Positions 34,725-37,208 of a stretch of 37,208 nucleotides of DNA are shown here, one piece after another. The DNA comes from CAZECE01 sp964510525 (GTDB taxonomy: Bacteria > Pseudomonadota > Gammaproteobacteria > Pseudomonadales > JANQJO01). The DNA lies in the NCBI GenBank assembly GCA_964510525.1, contig CAZECE010000084.1:1-37208 (forward strand). Direction: 5' to 3'. Each line of letters opens with the position of its first letter. Positions within the stretch are counted from its first letter, which is position 1. The position numbers were made by a program, and so were the translations under genes. Under the pieces are notes generated by a model that made no database searches, was not told the DNA's origin, and worked only from the letters and a program-made list of their open reading frames with translations.

Positions 34725-34762
34725 GACATGAATCCAGAGTCCACGGACATGAATCCAGAGTC
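34725..34762. repeat. Two 17-base direct repeats in the glpK/glpD control region
   Basis: GACATGAATCCAGAGTC occurs exactly at 34725-34741 and 34746-34762, a 21-base period. The second copy ends seven bases before the TATAAT of the glpD promoter. The repeats may be operator sites. Their complement CTGGATTC..TGTC also resembles the right arm of the palindromic repeat near 33145, so they may be a minisatellite derived from that repeat family. Confidence 0.8.
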
Positions 34763-34777
34763 ATTGTCTATAATAAA
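34761..34777 (+). promoter_or_regulatory. Putative glpD promoter -10 region
   Basis: TCATTGTCTATAATAAA with TATAAT at 34769-34774 stands 80 bases before the glpD ATG. The same 17 bases precede the gene at 16577. A weak -35 match (CGGACA at 34744-34749) gives a 19-base spacer, long but possible. Confidence 0.5.
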
Positions 34778-34853
34778 GGCCGCCATTTTTTCAGTTACAA
34801 TTAAAGGAATCAATCCCTAACCTTCGCTTTCAAATGGGTTAACAAATACAATC

Positions 34854-36392
34854 ATGGCACCTGAGGCACCCAATCAAACAACAAACCCCGTCGACCTCCT
34901 GATCATTGGCGGCGGCATTAATGGGGCCGGTATTGCAAGAGATGCTCAAGGCCGCGGGTTATCGGTTCATTTAGTGGAGCAAAACGATTTTGCCAGCGCC
35001 ACCTCGTCGGCCAGCTCCAAATTAATCCATGGCGGATTGCGTTATCTCGAATATTACGAATTTCGTCTGGTGCGAGAAGCATTAAAAGAGCGTGATGTGC
35101 TCTTACGCATTGCGCCCAACTTAGTCACCCCGATGCGCTTCATTTTACCGCATCGCTCGCACCTAAGACCCAGCTGGATGATTCGATCGGGGTTATTTTT
35201 ATATGACACACTCGCAGGCCGATCCGTATTAGAAAGATCGAAACAGTTGTCTTTGAAAGGCGACCCTCGTACCAACCCCGCTCTCACTAAAGGATTTATC
35301 TACTCTGATTGCTGGGTCGACGACGCTCGCCTGGTGATTCACAACCTGTTGGATGCCCAAAAGTTGGGAGCCACAATAGAAAATTACACCAAGTGCGTCT
35401 CCGCAAAGTTTCAAAATGGGCTCTGGACGGCGACCCTTGAATCCAATCCTCCGAATGCCCAAACCAAAGAAGCCCAACAAAAAACCATTCAAGCCAAAGT
35501 ACTCATCAATGCCACCGGCCCCTGGGCGCAAACGTTTTTAGAACAAAAGCTCGAACGAAAATCCTCTCATCGTGTACGCCACATCAAAGGCAGCCACTTG
35601 ATTGTGCCGAGGCAATTTTCGGGATCCGAATCCTTTATCTTACAAAACGAAGACAAGCGCATTGTGTTTGTCATCCCATACCTAGACGACTTTATGATTA
35701 TCGGCACCACCGACAAAGAATACACAGGTGATTTAAGCCAAGTTAAAATCGATGACGAGGAAACCCAATATTTGTTGGATGTTTACAATCAGCATTTCCA
35801 AAAAACGCTGACCAAAGACGACATCATCAGTGATTATTCAGGCGTGAGACCTCTGTGCGATGATGAATCCGACGATCCATCGGCAATCACGCGAGATTAC
35901 ACGCTCGTGTTTGAAGGCCAGGAAGCAACCCAAGAAAATGCACCTCAAAGCAAGGGACCCATTCTGAACATTTTCGGCGGCAAGCTCACCACCTACCGAA
36001 AACTGGCAGAGGCCAGTTTAAAAGAACTGGAATCTGTTTTTCCTAATATGGCACCCGCCTGGACCCAAACAAAAGCCCTTCCCGGAGGCGAGATCCCCCC
36101 ACAACAACTGGCCACCCAACTTGCCAGTCAATACCCCTGGTTACCACAAAGTTTGATCAAACGCTGGTGTTACAGCTATGGTAGCTTGGCTTTAAAAATC
36201 GTCGAAGGTGCCCAAAGCTTGGAACAACTCGGTACGTGTTTCGGCAACGATTTTTACGCCAAAGAAGTGGCTTATCTACAATCAAACGAGTGGGCAAACA
36301 CAGCAAAAGATGTCCTGTTTAGACGCAGTAAGCTCGGCTTAGTATTAGCTGAACAAGCACAAAACAAAATAAGCTCAGCGCTAGATGAATAA
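34854..36392 (+). CDS. glpD: Aerobic glycerol-3-phosphate dehydrogenase
   Basis: This FAD enzyme at the inner membrane oxidises glycerol 3-phosphate to dihydroxyacetone phosphate and passes electrons to quinone. The protein has 512 residues, the family length. The FAD-binding segment is DLLIIGGGINGAGIARDAQG (14-33), followed by SSASSKLIHGGLRYLEYYEF, INATGPWAQ and FVIPYLDDFMIIGTTDKEY (core LDDFMIIGTTD). The C-terminal domain begins near residue 395. It has a weak ribosome binding site. Together with the divergent glpK it forms the glycerol utilisation pair, probably controlled by a GlpR-type repressor elsewhere in the genome. Confidence 0.98.
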   Translation: MAPEAPNQTTNPVDLLIIGGGINGAGIARDAQGRGLSVHLVEQNDFASATSSASSKLIHGGLRYLEYYEFRLVREALKERDVLLRIAPNLVTPMRFILPHRSHLRPSWMIRSGLFLYDTLAGRSVLERSKQLSLKGDPRTNPALTKGFIYSDCWVDDARLVIHNLLDAQKLGATIENYTKCVSAKFQNGLWTATLESNPPNAQTKEAQQKTIQAKVLINATGPWAQTFLEQKLERKSSHRVRHIKGSHLIVPRQFSGSESFILQNEDKRIVFVIPYLDDFMIIGTTDKEYTGDLSQVKIDDEETQYLLDVYNQHFQKTLTKDDIISDYSGVRPLCDDESDDPSAITRDYTLVFEGQEATQENAPQSKGPILNIFGGKLTTYRKLAEASLKELESVFPNMAPAWTQTKALPGGEIPPQQLATQLASQYPWLPQSLIKRWCYSYGSLALKIVEGAQSLEQLGTCFGNDFYAKEVAYLQSNEWANTAKDVLFRRSKLGLVLAEQAQNKISSALDE

Positions 36393-36398
36393 CACCAG

Positions 36399-37067
36399 TT
36401 AAGGCTCTAACTTGGGCCGACCTTCCTTGAAAGATTCCAATATGGCTGGATCAAGCTCTTCAATATAATCTTGACCCAAGTGCTTTAACTGAGTTGAAAG
36501 AAGCTCTCTATCCAGAGTTAAATCAAACCCGTCTGACCGTTCAAATTTTTCGATCCTTTCTACATGTTGGAAGATATTTTCTGCAGATGATGTTGTTAAG
36601 ATGTCACTAAAAATACCTTTACAATTTTGATCTGCCCCCATTGGGCTTTCTTTTAGAGCTAAATGAAAATCCTGGCCCACTGATCTTGGCTTCAGTAATT
36701 CAGACTGATTCAGTGCCTCAATCATTAAATTTCGAAACTGCGCCAGATCAGCAAGATCACATTGGCCTTTTATTATTAATTCTTTGGCTTGGTCAAGGTT
36801 ATCGGAAATAGCTTGTTGAGCTTTATCATTATTTTGTTCACCAAAAGCATTTTCTAAGTATCCAAGACCCAGATAATATTGAATAAGATTCTTGGTTGAG
36901 GACGTAAAATCATATTTTTCATTAGGAGGCATCTGGAAAGGTTTAGCTGGTTCTTTGTAATGAATCAATTGATATAAGGCCAATGTTGCCTCAGGGCTAA
37001 TCGGTTGAGGACCTCTTAATGCTTCACGAATAATAGGCTGATTAGCTTTTAACTCAGCCTTTTCGGC
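36399..37067 (-). pseudogene. Unknown protein, 5' end cut by the right IS66-type copy
   Basis: The frame stops at 36399 and runs open into the insertion sequence. The first ATG in frame (37079) lies inside the element, so the natural start is missing and about 222 residues of the host gene remain. The product is mostly helical, Gln/Leu/Glu-rich, with segments such as LALYQLIHYKEP and NLIQYYLGLGYLENAFGEQ, which recall helical-repeat proteins, but I recognise no family. Base composition is A/T-richer than in glpD. It could still be made from a start inside the element, giving MLAYAEKAEL at the front. It is convergent with glpD, six bases apart. Confidence 0.65.
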
Positions 37068-37208
37068 GTAAGCGAGCAAACGAGGACGTTATTCCTCATC
37101 ATTGATCAGTGCGCTATAAATTACGCCTCAATTCAATAGGAGGAAAGTAATGGCACTATCACCCAGAAGATCAGCGGAACAATGGCGAGAAATCGTTTCA
37201 CAGTTTGA
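37068..37208 (+). mobile_element. IS66-type insertion sequence, tnpA-side end (right copy, partial)
   Basis: GTAAGCGAGCAAACGAGGAC at 37068 marks the outer end. The 141 bases are identical, in reverse, to 1-141. The element runs off the window in the direction of its tnpA gene. The copies face away from each other, so they are inverted relative to the 36.9 kb between them. Confidence 0.8.
37150..37208 (+). CDS. tnpA: IS66-type accessory protein TnpA, N-terminal 19 residues only (right copy)
   Basis: ATG 37150 follows AGGAGGA at 37138-37144. The 19 visible residues, MALSPRRSAEQWREIVSQF, are the same as those encoded at the left end. The window ends two bases into codon 20. Reasons for the family call are as given for the left copy. 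Confidence 0.65.
   Translation, partial: MALSPRRSAEQWREIVSQF

Noticed and set aside
1..37208. tRNA, rRNA, CRISPR array, prophage or riboswitch
   Set aside because: All gaps between genes are under 300 bases, and none shows a cloverleaf, regular spaced repeats, phage structural genes or a known riboswitch core by eye.
1..37208. Composite transposon carrying the whole segment between the two insertion sequence copies
   Set aside because: The interior is mostly housekeeping genes in expected gammaproteobacterial order, and each copy interrupts a different local gene, so independent insertions are simpler.

Overview
This 37.2 kb window looks like a complete contig of a gammaproteobacterial chromosome, probably from a metagenome. 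Evidence for the lineage: xseA divergent from guaB-guaA, prmB next to aroC, a true BolA, YajQ, divergent glpK/glpD, TrhO, an LDH-like type malate dehydrogenase, and Omp85-type and periplasmic proteins. I cannot name the genus. Most genes are housekeeping with moderate base composition. A few stretches (about 0.5-8.5 kb, 31.4-33.2 kb and 36.4-37.1 kb) are visibly richer in A/T and carry the accessory genes.

Both ends of the window are the same 141 bases in opposite orientation: the tnpA-side end of an IS66-type insertion sequence, starting GTAAGCG and pointing outward on each side. The left copy cuts an Rpn-type nuclease gene, of which only the tail remains. The right copy cuts an unknown gene on the minus strand.

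Layout. (1) 142-8462: an accessory segment with the Rpn tail and a minus-strand three-gene unit: a small membrane-anchored protein, a 2,292-residue exported protein with a C-terminal HEAFH zincin-like motif, and a ribbon-helix-helix protein joined to it by an ATGA overlap. This is the best candidate for an undescribed system. (2) 8721-16514: a minus-strand run made of a voltage-gated-type ion channel with a zinc ribbon, bolA, trhO, prmB, aroC, then a two-gene signalling pair (periplasmic ABC-type binding protein plus hybrid histidine kinase). (3) 16577-20951: a small very basic protein, mdh, an Omp85-type barrel and a convergent SUMF1-domain protein. (4) 21025-23590: a DUF4143-type ATPase and a patatin-like phospholipase. 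(5) 23762-28341: guaB-guaA and divergent xseA. (6) 28351-32172: thiolase, a coiled-coil membrane protein, an M23 metallopeptidase and an unknown secreted protein. (7) 32459-36392: yajQ, a palindromic intergenic repeat, and glpK/glpD.

How the genes work together: guaB-guaA form the GMP branch of purine synthesis. glpK and glpD convert glycerol to dihydroxyacetone phosphate. aroC ends the shikimate pathway. PrmB and TrhO modify the translation machinery. The ABC-type binding protein probably delivers a ligand signal to the hybrid kinase. No tRNA, rRNA, CRISPR array or prophage was recognised. No gene-free stretch exceeds 300 bases.
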